Below are positions 25,028 to 34,178 of a stretch of 62,299 bases of DNA, one piece after another (the stretch's first letter is position 1; each line of letters starts with the position of its first letter). The DNA is from Defluviicoccus sp. (GTDB lineage Bacteria; Pseudomonadota; Alphaproteobacteria; MPNO01), in contig JAPPIT010000023.1 in NCBI GenBank assembly GCA_028820505.1, positions 1-62,299 on the forward strand, given 5' to 3'. The notes under the pieces were generated by a model, which saw only the letters and a program-made list of their open reading frames with translations, was not told where the DNA came from and did not search any database. The translations under genes were made by a program, and so were the position numbers.

Positions 25028-25549
25028 ATGCGGGACCGGGTAGAGGTCTTCGAGGGCGACATCACGATGCTCGCGGTCGACGCGATCGTGAACGCGGCCA
25101 ACAACGCGCTTCTCGGGGGCGGCGGCGTCGACGGCGCCATCCATCGGGCGGCGGGGCCGCGCCTGCTGGAAGAGTGCCGCGCCCTCGGCGGATGCGAGAC
25201 CGGCGATGCCAAGCCGACCGGGGGCTACGACCTCCCGGCCCGCTACGTGATCCATACCGTAGGCCCGGTCTGGCAGGGCGGGGATCGCGGAGAACCAGAC
25301 CTCCTCGCGCGCTGCTACCGCCGCTGTTTCGAGATCGCCGCAGAGAACGGGGTCGCGTCCATCGCCTTTCCGGCGATAAGCACGGGCATCTATGGATATC
25401 CTCTCGAGCGTGCCACCCGGATCGCGGTGACCGAGACCAGGGAGCATCTCACGGAAGGCAGCGCACTCGACAGGGTCGTATTCGCCTGTTTCGGTGCCGA
25501 GGTCCGGGAGATGTACGCCGCCGTCATCGACGAAGTGTTTCCCCACTGA
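25028..25549 (+). CDS. Macrodomain protein, O-acetyl-ADP-ribose deacetylase-like
   Basis: 173 residues, a single macrodomain of the YmdB/MacroD class. Key motifs: G10-D11-I-T, V-N22-A-A-N25, the G-G-G-G-V-D-G-A-I loop (30-38) and S-T-G-I-Y-G-Y-P near residue 120, which together hold ADP-ribose. The Asn25/Asp35 pair fits hydrolase activity towards O-acetyl-ADP-ribose or mono-ADP-ribosylated protein. It acts in the cytoplasm. It starts 13 bp after the PBP-fold gene and is followed by tctA 74 bp later. Confidence 0.93.
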   Translation: MRDRVEVFEGDITMLAVDAIVNAANNALLGGGGVDGAIHRAAGPRLLEECRALGGCETGDAKPTGGYDLPARYVIHTVGPVWQGGDRGEPDLLARCYRRCFEIAAENGVASIAFPAISTGIYGYPLERATRIAVTETREHLTEGSALDRVVFACFGAEVREMYAAVIDEVFPH

Positions 25550-25623
25550 CCGCGAGCCCGTCCAGTGCGTTACGTCCGCGTGGGCGCTCCCCGGGATAGA
25601 CGCAATCGCCCGGAGTCCGGCCG

Positions 25624-27603
25624 ATGATCGACGCCGTTCTGGATGGCCTCGTGCTGGTGTTCCAGTGGCCGGCGATCGGATTCCTGGCGCTCGGCGTCCT
25701 CCTCGGAATCTGGCTCGGCGCGGTGCCGGGTCTCGGCGGCATCATCGGACTGGTGATCCTGCTGCCCTTTACCTACGGGATGGACCCGGTCTCCGCCTTC
25801 GCGCTCCTGCTGGGGATGTTCGCGGTGACCTCCACCAGCGACACCATCGCCTCGGTGATGCTGGGCATTCCGGGGACCGCCGCGTCCCAGGCGACGATCC
25901 TCGACGGCTACCCCATGGCGCAGCAGGGCAAGGCCGCCCGCGCGTTCGGCGCCGCATTCACCGTTTCCGCCTTCGGCGGAGTGTTCGGTGCGCTGATCCT
26001 GGCGGTGTCGATCCCCTTGGTGCTCCCCATCATCCTCGCCTTCAACTCGCCCGAACTGCTGATGCTGGGGGTGCTCGGTCTCGCGATGGTCGGTTCTCTG
26101 AGCGGCGGCTCGATCCTCAAGGGGCTGATCGTGGCCTTGCTCGGGCTGATGATGTCGATGATCGGCTACGCCGAAATGGCGGCGATCCCGCGTTACTGGA
26201 TGGGAACCACCTACCTGCTCGACGGGCTGCCGCTGATCCCCGTGGTCCTCGGCCTGTTCGCGATTCCCGAACTGATGGAGCTCGCGATTCGGGATTCCTC
26301 GATCGCCCGGATCCCGAAGGAACAGACGCAGGGCGGCGGGATGCTGGAAGGGATCAAGGACGCCTTCCGGCACTGGTGGCTGACGCTCCGCTGCGCCGCG
26401 CTCGGCACCTATGTCGGCATGCTGCCGGGACTCGGCGCGGCGGTGGTCGATTGGTTCGCCTACGGGCACGCCGTCCAGTCGGCCAAGGACGCATCGATGT
26501 TCGGGCGCGGCGACGTTCGCGGCGTCATCGCGCCCGAGGCGGCGAACAACGCCACCCGCGGCGGCGCCCTGCTTCCCATGGTGGCGTTCGGCATTCCGGG
26601 CAGCCTCGGGACCGCGATCCTGATGGGGGCGCTCCTGATCCAGGGCCTCAAGCCCGGTCCCGAGATGCTGACCGACAAGCTCGACCTCACCTTCAGCATG
26701 ATCTGGACGATCGTCGTCGCGAACATCCTGGTTGCCGGGCTGCTGATGATCTGGAGCAACCAGGTCGCCAAGGTCGCGTTCATCCGCGGCCACCTGATCG
26801 TCCCCGGCGTGATCCTGTTCGTGTTCATGGGCGCATGGCTCGGCGGGGCGTCGATGGGCGACTGGATCGCCTGCCTGGCGCTCGGGGTCGTCGGGTTCTT
26901 CATGAAACGCGGCGGGTGGCCGCGGCCGCCGCTGGTTCTCGCGCTGATCCTTGGACCCATCCTGGAGAACGCCTTCCATATCAGCATGCGGGTCCATGGA
27001 GGCGCGGGTTGGCTCGGCCGGCCGATCGTGCTGGTGATCGCCGCCCTGGTCGTCCTGACGCTGGCGCTGTCCGCCTGGCGATACGCGACATCGAAGCGCC
27101 GGCCAGACGGCGCTTCCATCGGCGAGGGTACGGAACGGAACCTCACCATTTCCGTCCCACTGGCCTTCGCGATGACCGCACTGTTCGCCTGGGCCGCGGT
27201 CGAGTCGCTGGCCTGGCCCAATATGGTGCGGCAGTTCCCGCTGACCGCCGCGGTCCCCGCGGCAGCGCTGTCGTTTGCCGTTCTGTGGATCGAGGGTCGC
27301 GACCTGCGCGCCACCCTGCGAGAGGCTGGGAGCTTCCGTGCCGTCGCCGCGGCCGATGCGCAAACCGCGGCGCTCGGGCGGGCGACGGTTTTCTTCGGCT
27401 ACCTGATCGCTCTGCTCGCGGTCGGCTACCTGTTCGGTCAGATGGTGGCCTTGCCGCTGTTCATCGCGGCGTATCTGTGGCGCTGGGGCGGGTACGGGTG
27501 GGCCGTGTCGCTCGGCTACGCGGCCGCCGGCTGGGCGTTTCTCTACCTCTTCTACGGCAAGGTGATGAACGTCTTCTGGCACCAGCCGCTGCTGTTCGGC
27601 TGA
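25624..27603 (+). CDS. tctA: Tripartite tricarboxylate transporter, TctA-TctB fusion
   Basis: 659 residues, about 150 longer than a normal TctA (about 500). Residues 1 to about 500 are TctA: the opening G-A-V-P-G-L-G-G-I-I-G signature, M-L-G-I-P-G-T, L-P-G-L-G-A-A-V-V-D-W and G-I-P-G-S-L-G-T. From about 510 to the end are four more hydrophobic segments in the arrangement of the small TctB subunit. The fused protein would form the whole membrane part of a TctABC system; the matching TctC lies convergently at 27671. Substrates of such systems are citrate-like or other carboxylates. Confidence 0.9.
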   Translation: MIDAVLDGLVLVFQWPAIGFLALGVLLGIWLGAVPGLGGIIGLVILLPFTYGMDPVSAFALLLGMFAVTSTSDTIASVMLGIPGTAASQATILDGYPMAQQGKAARAFGAAFTVSAFGGVFGALILAVSIPLVLPIILAFNSPELLMLGVLGLAMVGSLSGGSILKGLIVALLGLMMSMIGYAEMAAIPRYWMGTTYLLDGLPLIPVVLGLFAIPELMELAIRDSSIARIPKEQTQGGGMLEGIKDAFRHWWLTLRCAALGTYVGMLPGLGAAVVDWFAYGHAVQSAKDASMFGRGDVRGVIAPEAANNATRGGALLPMVAFGIPGSLGTAILMGALLIQGLKPGPEMLTDKLDLTFSMIWTIVVANILVAGLLMIWSNQVAKVAFIRGHLIVPGVILFVFMGAWLGGASMGDWIACLALGVVGFFMKRGGWPRPPLVLALILGPILENAFHISMRVHGGAGWLGRPIVLVIAALVVLTLALSAWRYATSKRRPDGASIGEGTERNLTISVPLAFAMTALFAWAAVESLAWPNMVRQFPLTAAVPAAALSFAVLWIEGRDLRATLREAGSFRAVAAADAQTAALGRATVFFGYLIALLAVGYLFGQMVALPLFIAAYLWRWGGYGWAVSLGYAAAGWAFLYLFYGKVMNVFWHQPLLFG

Positions 27604-27621
27604 TCCCGACCCGGAAACTGA

Positions 27622-27644
27622 GGCGGGGCCGCGCGGGCCCCGCC
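27622..27644. terminator. Symmetric hairpin between convergent tctA and tctC
   Basis: The stem GGCGGGGCC (27622-27630) pairs with GGCCCCGCC (27636-27644) around GCGCG. It lies midway between two converging genes and could serve both directions. No T-run is present, so factor-independent termination would be weak. Confidence 0.55.
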
Positions 27645-27670
27645 GATCTGCAGAACCGGAGAAACGTCCC

Positions 27671-28747
27671 TCAGTTCTGCCCGATCTTGCTCACTTTCTT
27701 CAACGTCGCCAGGATTTCGTCATCGACGTTGCGGTACGTCGACTGGATCTTGAGCGCGTCCTCGGTGCTGACGAAGTTGACCCCAGTGCCGCCCAGTCGC
27801 TTCTTCTCAGGGACGACATAGGCGGGGTCCTTCGCCGCCGCCTGGTAAGCCGCGCGCAGGATATCGGCGGCTTCCTTGGGCGTCTTTGGCGCGGCGAACA
27901 CGGTCATGGTCGCATTGCTGAGCGCCGTGGAGTACCACTTGTAGGTCTTCCACAAGGGGCCGCCCGGCATCTTCCCGTGCACCTCCTTGTAGACCTCCTC
28001 GAAGCTCGGCACGCCCGGGAAGGATGTCGCCTTCACGAGGTTCCCGTCCTTGTCGAAGTTCGGGTGCGACCACAGCGCGATCGCCGAGCCGTCCTTCAGC
28101 ATGGTGTCCTTGAAAAAGACGTAATACCCGATGCTGCCGCTGTTGGCGGCCTGCACCTCGTTGGACATGAAGGCCGGGCGGATCTTGGCCATGCCGCGAT
28201 AGCCGCCGATGAAGCGGTAGTTGGCGCCGATCATCTCCATGGAGAGGTTGCCGAGGAAGTCCAGCATCTGATCGGGCCGGCGCCCGCCGACATTGAACGA
28301 TTCGACCTTCATCACGTCGGCCGGTTTCTTGATTCCCGGCGCAACGTCGGTGCGCATAAGCGTGACGCGATCGAGACCGCCCGCGCCGATCATCACCAGC
28401 TCCTCCGGCACGTAGCGCAGCGCCGGATCGCCGGCGATGATTCCAGGCGCCGCCCAGGGACCCAGATACAGCGTCAACCCGTCGGGCCGGGCACGCTCCT
28501 GCAGGAAATTCAGCGCCTTGGCGCCACCCGCGCCGGGCATGTTCTTCACGATCACCTTGGGCTCGCCCGGGATGTGCTTCGGCCAGTGCCTGACGAAAGC
28601 GCGCGTCAGCCGGTCCAGCCCGCTGCCGCCCGGCACCGGGCTGAGGACGGTGATCGTCTTGCCCTCGAAATAGTCGGCGGCCTTGGATACGCCGCTTGCC
28701 ATGACCAGAGTGGCGGTGGCAATAACCGCCAGAACGCGATTTACCAT
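27671..28747 (-). CDS. tctC: Tct-type periplasmic substrate-binding protein (Bug family-like)
   Basis: 358 residues with a signal peptide ending S-K-A at about residue 23. The mature part begins with D-Y-F-E-G-K-T-I-T-V-L-S-P-V-P-G-G-S-G-L, followed by V-K-N-M-P-G-A-G-G, the ligand-binding features of Bug/TctC proteins. At 358 residues it is longer than usual (about 320), with an extra segment near 210-250. GGGAGGAGTAG precedes the ATG. It is convergent with the TctA-TctB fusion, an unusual layout that separates binding-protein and permease transcription. Confidence 0.85.
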   Translation of the reverse strand: MVNRVLAVIATATLVMASGVSKAADYFEGKTITVLSPVPGGSGLDRLTRAFVRHWPKHIPGEPKVIVKNMPGAGGAKALNFLQERARPDGLTLYLGPWAAPGIIAGDPALRYVPEELVMIGAGGLDRVTLMRTDVAPGIKKPADVMKVESFNVGGRRPDQMLDFLGNLSMEMIGANYRFIGGYRGMAKIRPAFMSNEVQAANSGSIGYYVFFKDTMLKDGSAIALWSHPNFDKDGNLVKATSFPGVPSFEEVYKEVHGKMPGGPLWKTYKWYSTALSNATMTVFAAPKTPKEAADILRAAYQAAAKDPAYVVPEKKRLGGTGVNFVSTEDALKIQSTYRNVDDEILATLKKVSKIGQN

Positions 28748-28883
28748 CTACTCCTCCCGGATTGTTCTGATTACGCAGGCGTTGTGGCATCAATCCGCCG
28801 GTTGCGCTAGGGGGTGGGGGCAATCGTTGGCTTCGGTGCCGCCCGAGACGGGGCAGTCCGCAAAGAAGGTCAGTGGGGGAAGT

Positions 28884-30434
28884 ATGAAATTCTTGTCTGC
28901 ACCGGCGATCTCGGCTAATCCCAACCCGCGCGTTCCGCTTGCCGCGGTGCTCGAATTCGCCACCGACGCTCCAACGCGCGCGATTGTCGAAGTATCGGGC
29001 CCGGGCCGGAGCTGGCAAGCCCGCGTGGACGAGGGGATGCGCACCGGACACCGGGTTCCTCTGGTCGGCATGCGCCCCGGCGAGACCTGCGCCGTCCGCG
29101 TCGCCGCAGAGGACCGGGACGGAAACCGCGCCGAGGCTCCGGAGCCCCTGTCCGTCACCGCGCCGCCGCTTCCCGACGATTTCCCTCCGTTCGAGGTCAC
29201 CGCCTGCGTGCCGGAGAAGCGGGAACCGGGCGCGATGATGTTCAACATCCGGCATTCGCCGGCCGCCGAGCACCTCCCCGACTACGGAGTCATCGTCGCC
29301 GTCGACCGCGAGGGCGAGGTGGTCTGGTACTACCGGATCGACGAAGCCGTCGGCGACGTGCGCCGGCTGGCGAACGGCAACGTCCTCTACGTCGCCGACG
29401 GGCGGATATGCGAGATCGACCCGCTCGGCGACACCGTCGCCGAATGGTACGCCGAGGGACGCTGGCGGGATAAGACCCCGCCGGCCGGAGCCGTTCCGGT
29501 CGCGACCGGCATGTTCCACCACGCCGCCATCGAGCTGCCTTCGGGGAACATTGCCGTGTGCAGCATGGAGATCCGCGACATCGAGGGGTTCCCACTGTCG
29601 GAGGAAGACCCGCACGGGGAAACCGAAACGGCGCGCGTGGTCGGGGACGTGATCGTCGAGTTCGCGCGCGACGGGTCGGTCGTCAACGAGTACCGGCTGT
29701 TCGACCTGCTCGACCCGCGGCGCGTCTGCTACGGCAGCCGCGCCGCCTACTGGGTGCACCGCGGCTATCCCGACACCTGCGACTGGAGCCACACGAACGG
29801 GCTCGCCTGGGACGGAAGCGGCTTCATCGCCTCGCTGCGCCATCAGGACTGCCTGATCCGGATCGACCGGGAGAGCGGCGCGCTCGACTGGATCCTCGGA
29901 ACTCCCGCCAATTGGCGCCCGCCTTGGTCCGACCGTCTGCTGCGGCCGGCCGATGGGCTGGAATGGCAATATCACCAGCACGACTGCTCCGTGACCCCGG
30001 CCGGCACCCTCATGTGTTTCGACAACGGCAACCACCGCACCACGCCTCCCGACGCCAAGCCGGACGACGCTGATTGCTACAGCCGTGCCGTCGAGTTCGC
30101 CATCGACCGGGAGACGCGAACCGTGAGGCAGGTCTGGTCTCGCGGGCCGCGGCACGATCGCATCTACTCCACTTTTCAGAGCGGCTCGTATCGCCTGCCG
30201 GCGACCGGAAACACTTTCATCAACTATGGCGGGTTGTGCACCGTGGACGGGGTTCCGTCCGGCAAGGTCTTTGCCGGCCACTGCAAGGCCCGGCTGATCG
30301 AGGTTACGCCGGGATCGCCAGGCGAGACGGTGTTCGAGCTGATCGTTGACGATCGTTCGAGCGAGGACCCGGTCCCCTGGTCGTCGTTCAGGACCGAACA
30401 TTTCCCGGATTTCGGCGCCTCGCCGGCAACCTGA
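28884..30434 (+). CDS. Arylsulfotransferase (ASST) family protein
   Basis: 516 residues. An N-terminal beta domain (about 1-95) precedes a six-bladed propeller, as in arylsulfate sulfotransferases. D-W-S-H303-T-N-G-L-A-W-D is the likely active-site blade: in the family a His at this place carries the sulfuryl group. Further blades contain H-Q-H-D-C-S and D-N-G-N-H-R-T. Unlike the periplasmic E. coli-type enzyme there is no signal peptide in this reading. PAPS-independent transfer between phenolic sulfates is the family reaction; the actual substrate is unknown. AGTGGGGGAAGT precedes ATG 28884. It is divergent from tctC. Confidence 0.85.
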   Translation: MKFLSAPAISANPNPRVPLAAVLEFATDAPTRAIVEVSGPGRSWQARVDEGMRTGHRVPLVGMRPGETCAVRVAAEDRDGNRAEAPEPLSVTAPPLPDDFPPFEVTACVPEKREPGAMMFNIRHSPAAEHLPDYGVIVAVDREGEVVWYYRIDEAVGDVRRLANGNVLYVADGRICEIDPLGDTVAEWYAEGRWRDKTPPAGAVPVATGMFHHAAIELPSGNIAVCSMEIRDIEGFPLSEEDPHGETETARVVGDVIVEFARDGSVVNEYRLFDLLDPRRVCYGSRAAYWVHRGYPDTCDWSHTNGLAWDGSGFIASLRHQDCLIRIDRESGALDWILGTPANWRPPWSDRLLRPADGLEWQYHQHDCSVTPAGTLMCFDNGNHRTTPPDAKPDDADCYSRAVEFAIDRETRTVRQVWSRGPRHDRIYSTFQSGSYRLPATGNTFINYGGLCTVDGVPSGKVFAGHCKARLIEVTPGSPGETVFELIVDDRSSEDPVPWSSFRTEHFPDFGASPAT

Positions 30435-30544
30435 TGGCCACCGACGAGCCGATCGCCGGCGTTGCCATCCTCTCCATCATGGGTCTGACGGTGAACTGGC
30501 TGATTGCCCGGGCGAAACGCTTTCTGGTCAGGTGGCGCCTGTAA
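30434..30544 (+). pseudogene. 36-codon remnant resembling the C-terminus of an ABC permease
   Basis: A short frame starts at an ATG that overlaps the arylsulfotransferase stop codon (TGATG). It encodes one hydrophobic segment followed by A-R-A-K-R-F-L-V-R-W-R-L. Membrane permeases of the SsuC/TauC type end in just such a helix and basic R-W-R tail. It may be the relic of a lost ABC permease, or a small translationally coupled membrane peptide. Confidence 0.35.
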
Positions 30545-30577
30545 CCGTCGACGCCCCTCCGGACTTGCTGCACGCGG

Positions 30578-31510
30578 TCAGCGCGCCCGTTCCGAGGCGA
30601 CCTGCTTCAGGATCTCGCGCAGGTGCCGGAACGGAGCGAGGCCTTCGGCGGATCGGCGCCACACGATTCCGGTGCGATAGCTGTACCGACCCAGGTCGAC
30701 CGGCAGGGGCCTGAGCTCCGGTTCGCGAATGCTGGCGAGGAACTGCAGGGGCAGCCAGGAGAGGTAGGGTCCCCTTCCCAGCATGAAGAGCCCGACCGCC
30801 TTGGTACGGACGACGGTCTTCACCCGCCTGCTCGTCCGCCGGTAAAGCTCTTCCATGACCTTGGCGACGGACGGCCGGCCGTTCAGGCGGTCGGAGAGCC
30901 CCGGAACGGGTCCCTCATAGTCGATCCAAGGGTAATTCGCGAGATCCGTCAGCGCCACGGACCCATCGTGGAGCGGATGATCCTTGTGGGCGACGATGCC
31001 CGAAGCGACCTTCAGGAATCCCCGGCATGCCAGAAACGGGGGAAAGGGGTCGTGGACATCGACACCCCCGCAGTGCAGGTCGCTTTCGCCTTCGGTCAGA
31101 TGGCGTATGCCTTCGCTTGCGCTTGCCGTCCGAAGCTTGAGTTCGATGCCGGGATAGACCTCGTGAAACCGGGCGACCGCGTCGGGCAGGACGGCGTACA
31201 TCCAGGTAGGCCCTGCCGTGATCTGCAGACAACCCGTGCGGCCGGAAACGGTGTCCTGGACCTTGCCTTCCGCGATTTCGATTTCCCTGAGGATGTTGCG
31301 CGCCAGGCCGGCGACCGTGGTCCCGAGCTCGGTGAGGCGGACGCCCGTCGGGATGCGCTCGAAGAGCCGGCCTCCGAACTGGTCCTCGAGTTTGGCGATC
31401 ACGCGGGAGAGCGCCGGCTGGGTGATCCCGAGCCGGTCCGCCGCGGCGAGGATCTTGCTCGTTTCCGCGACCGTCAGGAACTTGATCAGATCGCTCCGCT
31501 TTTCGAACAT
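30578..31510 (-). CDS. LysR-type transcriptional regulator
   Basis: 310 residues. The N-terminal winged helix-turn-helix contains T-S-K-I-L-A-A-A-D-R-L-G-I-T-Q-P-A-L-S-R (about 18-37), and a periplasmic-binding-like effector domain follows from about 95. ATG 31510 gives the standard LysR N-terminus; the frame continues upstream without a domain. It is divergent from the amidohydrolase gene at 31733, with a 6-4-6 palindrome between them, so it probably controls that gene and itself. Its 3' end faces the arylsulfotransferase gene. Confidence 0.92.
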   Translation of the reverse strand: MFEKRSDLIKFLTVAETSKILAAADRLGITQPALSRVIAKLEDQFGGRLFERIPTGVRLTELGTTVAGLARNILREIEIAEGKVQDTVSGRTGCLQITAGPTWMYAVLPDAVARFHEVYPGIELKLRTASASEGIRHLTEGESDLHCGGVDVHDPFPPFLACRGFLKVASGIVAHKDHPLHDGSVALTDLANYPWIDYEGPVPGLSDRLNGRPSVAKVMEELYRRTSRRVKTVVRTKAVGLFMLGRGPYLSWLPLQFLASIREPELRPLPVDLGRYSYRTGIVWRRSAEGLAPFRHLREILKQVASERAR

Positions 31511-31597
31511 GGTGCCGGGCCTCGTTTTCAGGTCGTGGAACGCGCGTTTGTGACATTCATCTGGGGATTTCCGGTCGCTTTCTCCCATACCGTTTTC

Positions 31598-31613
31598 GTT
31601 ATGTTTTCATAAC
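31598..31613. promoter_or_regulatory. Probable LysR operator
   Basis: A perfect inverted repeat GTTATG-TTTT-CATAAC sits 88 bp before lysR and 119 bp before the amidohydrolase gene. It contains a T-N11-A spacing (T31600 to A31612), the core of LysR-type recognition sites. It is AT-rich amid GC-rich DNA. Confidence 0.6.
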
Positions 31614-31732
31614 ACTGTGTAATGCTGGTGGCGCCGGGTCGCTCCATGCATCGCGGAAACCGCTGCCCGGCGGGCGCCAATATCGGATAGGTTTGGCAAG
31701 CGCATCCCCAACGCCGGAAGGGAAACAGGATC

Positions 31733-32848
31733 ATGACGGTTGCCTCCGCAGCGCCGGCAAAGGAGCGTCCGACGACGGTCGACTATCTCGCGATCGACGC
31801 GGACGGGCACGTCCACGAGGAAGACTCGCTGTTCAGCGACTATCTGGAGCCCGAATACCGGGATCGCACGCGCGGATGGGCACTCAACGCCGACAGGAAC
31901 CGCCGGTTCGTCGTCGACGGCGGGGAACACCCGCCCTTTCCGAAGGAAATCTCGGTGCGCAAGCCGATGCCGCCGGAGAGCCGCATCAAGGTCCTCGACA
32001 AGGAACGCATCCGTCTCGCGGTGCTCTACCCGTCGGCCGCCCTGGTGGCCGGTTACCTGGAACCCGACTTCAGCCACGCGGCGATGCGTGCTTACAACAG
32101 CTGGATGGCGGACTGGTGTGGCGCCTTTCCCGACCGCCTGAAATTTGCGGCTTCCGTGGCGTTGCACGATATCGACGAAGCGGTTCGCGAGGCGCGTCGC
32201 GCGGTTGCCGATCTGGGCGCCGTAGCGGTTACGATTCGCCCCAACCCGGTTGGAGGAAAGCGGATCGACCATCCCGACCGGGAGCCGCTCTACGCCGCCG
32301 TCGAGGAGCTCGGCGTGCCGCTGGTCGTGCACGAATCGACCGGCGATCCGTCGACCGCGGGCGGCGACCGGTATGGCGGGATGATGCGTCCCGAAAGCTA
32401 TCTCTTCCACCACGTCATCTCGCATCCCTTCGAGCAGATGATGGCGATGATGGCGCTGGTCTGCGGCGGCGTGCTGGAGCGGCATCCGACGCTCAAGGTC
32501 GGTTTTTTCGAGGCGGGCTGCTCGTGGGCGCCCTACTGGGTCGCCCGCCTCGACGACCATTTCGAGCATCCGAGGCTCGGCGGGTACATGGAAGGCCTCA
32601 CCATGCGCCCGAGCGAGTATTTCCAGCGGCAATGCGTCGTGACCTGCGATCCGGGGGATCCCACCGTCGCCCTCGCGGTGGAGGGACTCGGCGCGGACAA
32701 GATCCTGTTCGCGACCGACTACCCGCACTTCGATTCCGGCGCCGGACCGGTCGGGGAATTTCTGGAGGCGGCGGCACTGGACGAAGAGGCGCAGCGGCGG
32801 ATCCTGTGGAGCAATACTCTCGAATTCTACGGCTTGTCCGTGAATTGA
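31733..32848 (+). CDS. Amidohydrolase family 2 protein (ACMSD-like)
   Basis: 371 residues. The metal motif D-A-D-G-H26-V-H28-E is near the N-terminus, later L-V-V-H-E-S-T and F-A-T-D-Y-P-H-F-D supply a His and the catalytic Asp. This is the pattern of metal-dependent decarboxylases/hydrolases related to aminocarboxymuconate semialdehyde decarboxylase and resorcylate decarboxylase. It may remove a carboxyl group from an aromatic or muconate intermediate. It is divergently controlled by the LysR gene at 30578 and convergent with dctM at 32859. GGAAGGGAAACAGG precedes ATG. Confidence 0.87.
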   Translation: MTVASAAPAKERPTTVDYLAIDADGHVHEEDSLFSDYLEPEYRDRTRGWALNADRNRRFVVDGGEHPPFPKEISVRKPMPPESRIKVLDKERIRLAVLYPSAALVAGYLEPDFSHAAMRAYNSWMADWCGAFPDRLKFAASVALHDIDEAVREARRAVADLGAVAVTIRPNPVGGKRIDHPDREPLYAAVEELGVPLVVHESTGDPSTAGGDRYGGMMRPESYLFHHVISHPFEQMMAMMALVCGGVLERHPTLKVGFFEAGCSWAPYWVARLDDHFEHPRLGGYMEGLTMRPSEYFQRQCVVTCDPGDPTVALAVEGLGADKILFATDYPHFDSGAGPVGEFLEAAALDEEAQRRILWSNTLEFYGLSVN

Positions 32849-32858
32849 GAGGCGCCGC

Positions 32859-34172
32859 TCAATCCATCAGCCCCGGGAGCCAGAGGACGGTTCCGGGAAA
32901 GGCGATCATCACCGCCATGACGATCAGGTTCAGCCCGACGAACGGGAGCGCCGCGCGGTAGACGTCGTTCATCGTCGTGCTCGGCGACGCGATGCCCTTC
33001 ATCACGAAGAGCGAGAGGCCGAAAGGCGGCGAGATGGTCGCCATCTCCAGGTTCAGCACCATGATCGCGCCGAACCAGACCGGGTCCCAGCCCATCGCGG
33101 CGACGATCGGCATGAAGATCGGGATCGTGACCATGACGATGGAGGTCTGCTCGATGAACATGCCGAGAAAGATCACCGCGAGCTGCATCAGGATCAGGAT
33201 GACGATGGGATGAACCGGCAGGTCGGTGGCGAGACGGGTGATCGCTGGAGTGACGCCGGAGAAGCTGAGCAGCTGACCGAAGGCCGCCGAGCCCGTGAGG
33301 ATCAACAGCACCATGACCGATAGCGAGGTCGCCGAGCCCACGGCCTTCTTCATGACCTCCCAGGTCAGGCGGCCGTAAAGCGCGGCGACGACGAGGCTCA
33401 GGAGCGCGCCGACCGCCGCGGCCTCGGTCGGCGTGGCGATGCCGAGAAAGATCGCGCCGATCACGAGCAGGATCACCGAGACCGGCGGCAGCACGTAGCG
33501 AACGGTTTCCGCGAGTCGGCGCGGCAACGGCGTGGGCTCGACGGTGTAGGCTGGAGCCAGCGACGGCTGCAGGTGGCAGCGGATGACGATGTAGGCGACA
33601 TAGATCAGCGCCAGCAGCAGCCCCGGCACGACGATGGCGATCAACAGCTTGCCCACCGAGAACCGGCCGAGGCTCGCAAGGATGACGGCGAGCGCGCTCG
33701 GCGGGATCATGATTGCGAGGCTCCCGCTCGCGAGGATCGGGCCGAGCGACATCGATTTCGCGTAGCCGCGCCGTTCCATGTCGGGGGCCAGCGTCGAGCC
33801 CAGCATGGCGACGCTTCCCATCGCGACGCCGGTGAGCGTCGCGAACAGCGCGCCCGCGCCCACGGCCAGCACGGCCAACCGTCCCGCAATACGGCCGAGC
33901 CACTGGTCGAGCACGTCGATCATCCTGAACGCGACCCCGGAATGGAACATCACCGTCCCCATCAGGATGAACATGGGGAGCGGCACCAGGACGAAGGTCG
34001 AGACCGAGCTGTCGATCGAGAGGATCAGCTGGTTCAGCCCCATCGCGCCGCCCCAGAACACGTAGACGCCGATCAGGTTCACGAGCATGAAGGCGACCGC
34101 CACCGGGAGGCCGACGAGCAGCAGCGCACCCAGGCCCCCGAAGAAACACAGCAGATAGAACCACCACTCCAT
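32859..34172 (-). CDS. dctM: TRAP transporter large permease DctM (system 2)
   Basis: 437 residues, about 12 membrane segments. It starts MEWWFYLLCFFGG, like the other two DctM proteins here, and has the conserved M-G-T-V-M-F-H-S-G, L-T-G-V-A-M-G-S-V-A and I-P-P-S-A-L-A-V regions. It lies 6 bp after dctQ. Its own binding protein is not adjacent; the most likely partner is the dctP at 40420, on the same strand beyond the putative inserted element. Confidence 0.92.
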   Translation of the reverse strand: MEWWFYLLCFFGGLGALLLVGLPVAVAFMLVNLIGVYVFWGGAMGLNQLILSIDSSVSTFVLVPLPMFILMGTVMFHSGVAFRMIDVLDQWLGRIAGRLAVLAVGAGALFATLTGVAMGSVAMLGSTLAPDMERRGYAKSMSLGPILASGSLAIMIPPSALAVILASLGRFSVGKLLIAIVVPGLLLALIYVAYIVIRCHLQPSLAPAYTVEPTPLPRRLAETVRYVLPPVSVILLVIGAIFLGIATPTEAAAVGALLSLVVAALYGRLTWEVMKKAVGSATSLSVMVLLILTGSAAFGQLLSFSGVTPAITRLATDLPVHPIVILILMQLAVIFLGMFIEQTSIVMVTIPIFMPIVAAMGWDPVWFGAIMVLNLEMATISPPFGLSLFVMKGIASPSTTMNDVYRAALPFVGLNLIVMAVMIAFPGTVLWLPGLMD

Positions 34173-34178
34173 CGCGGC

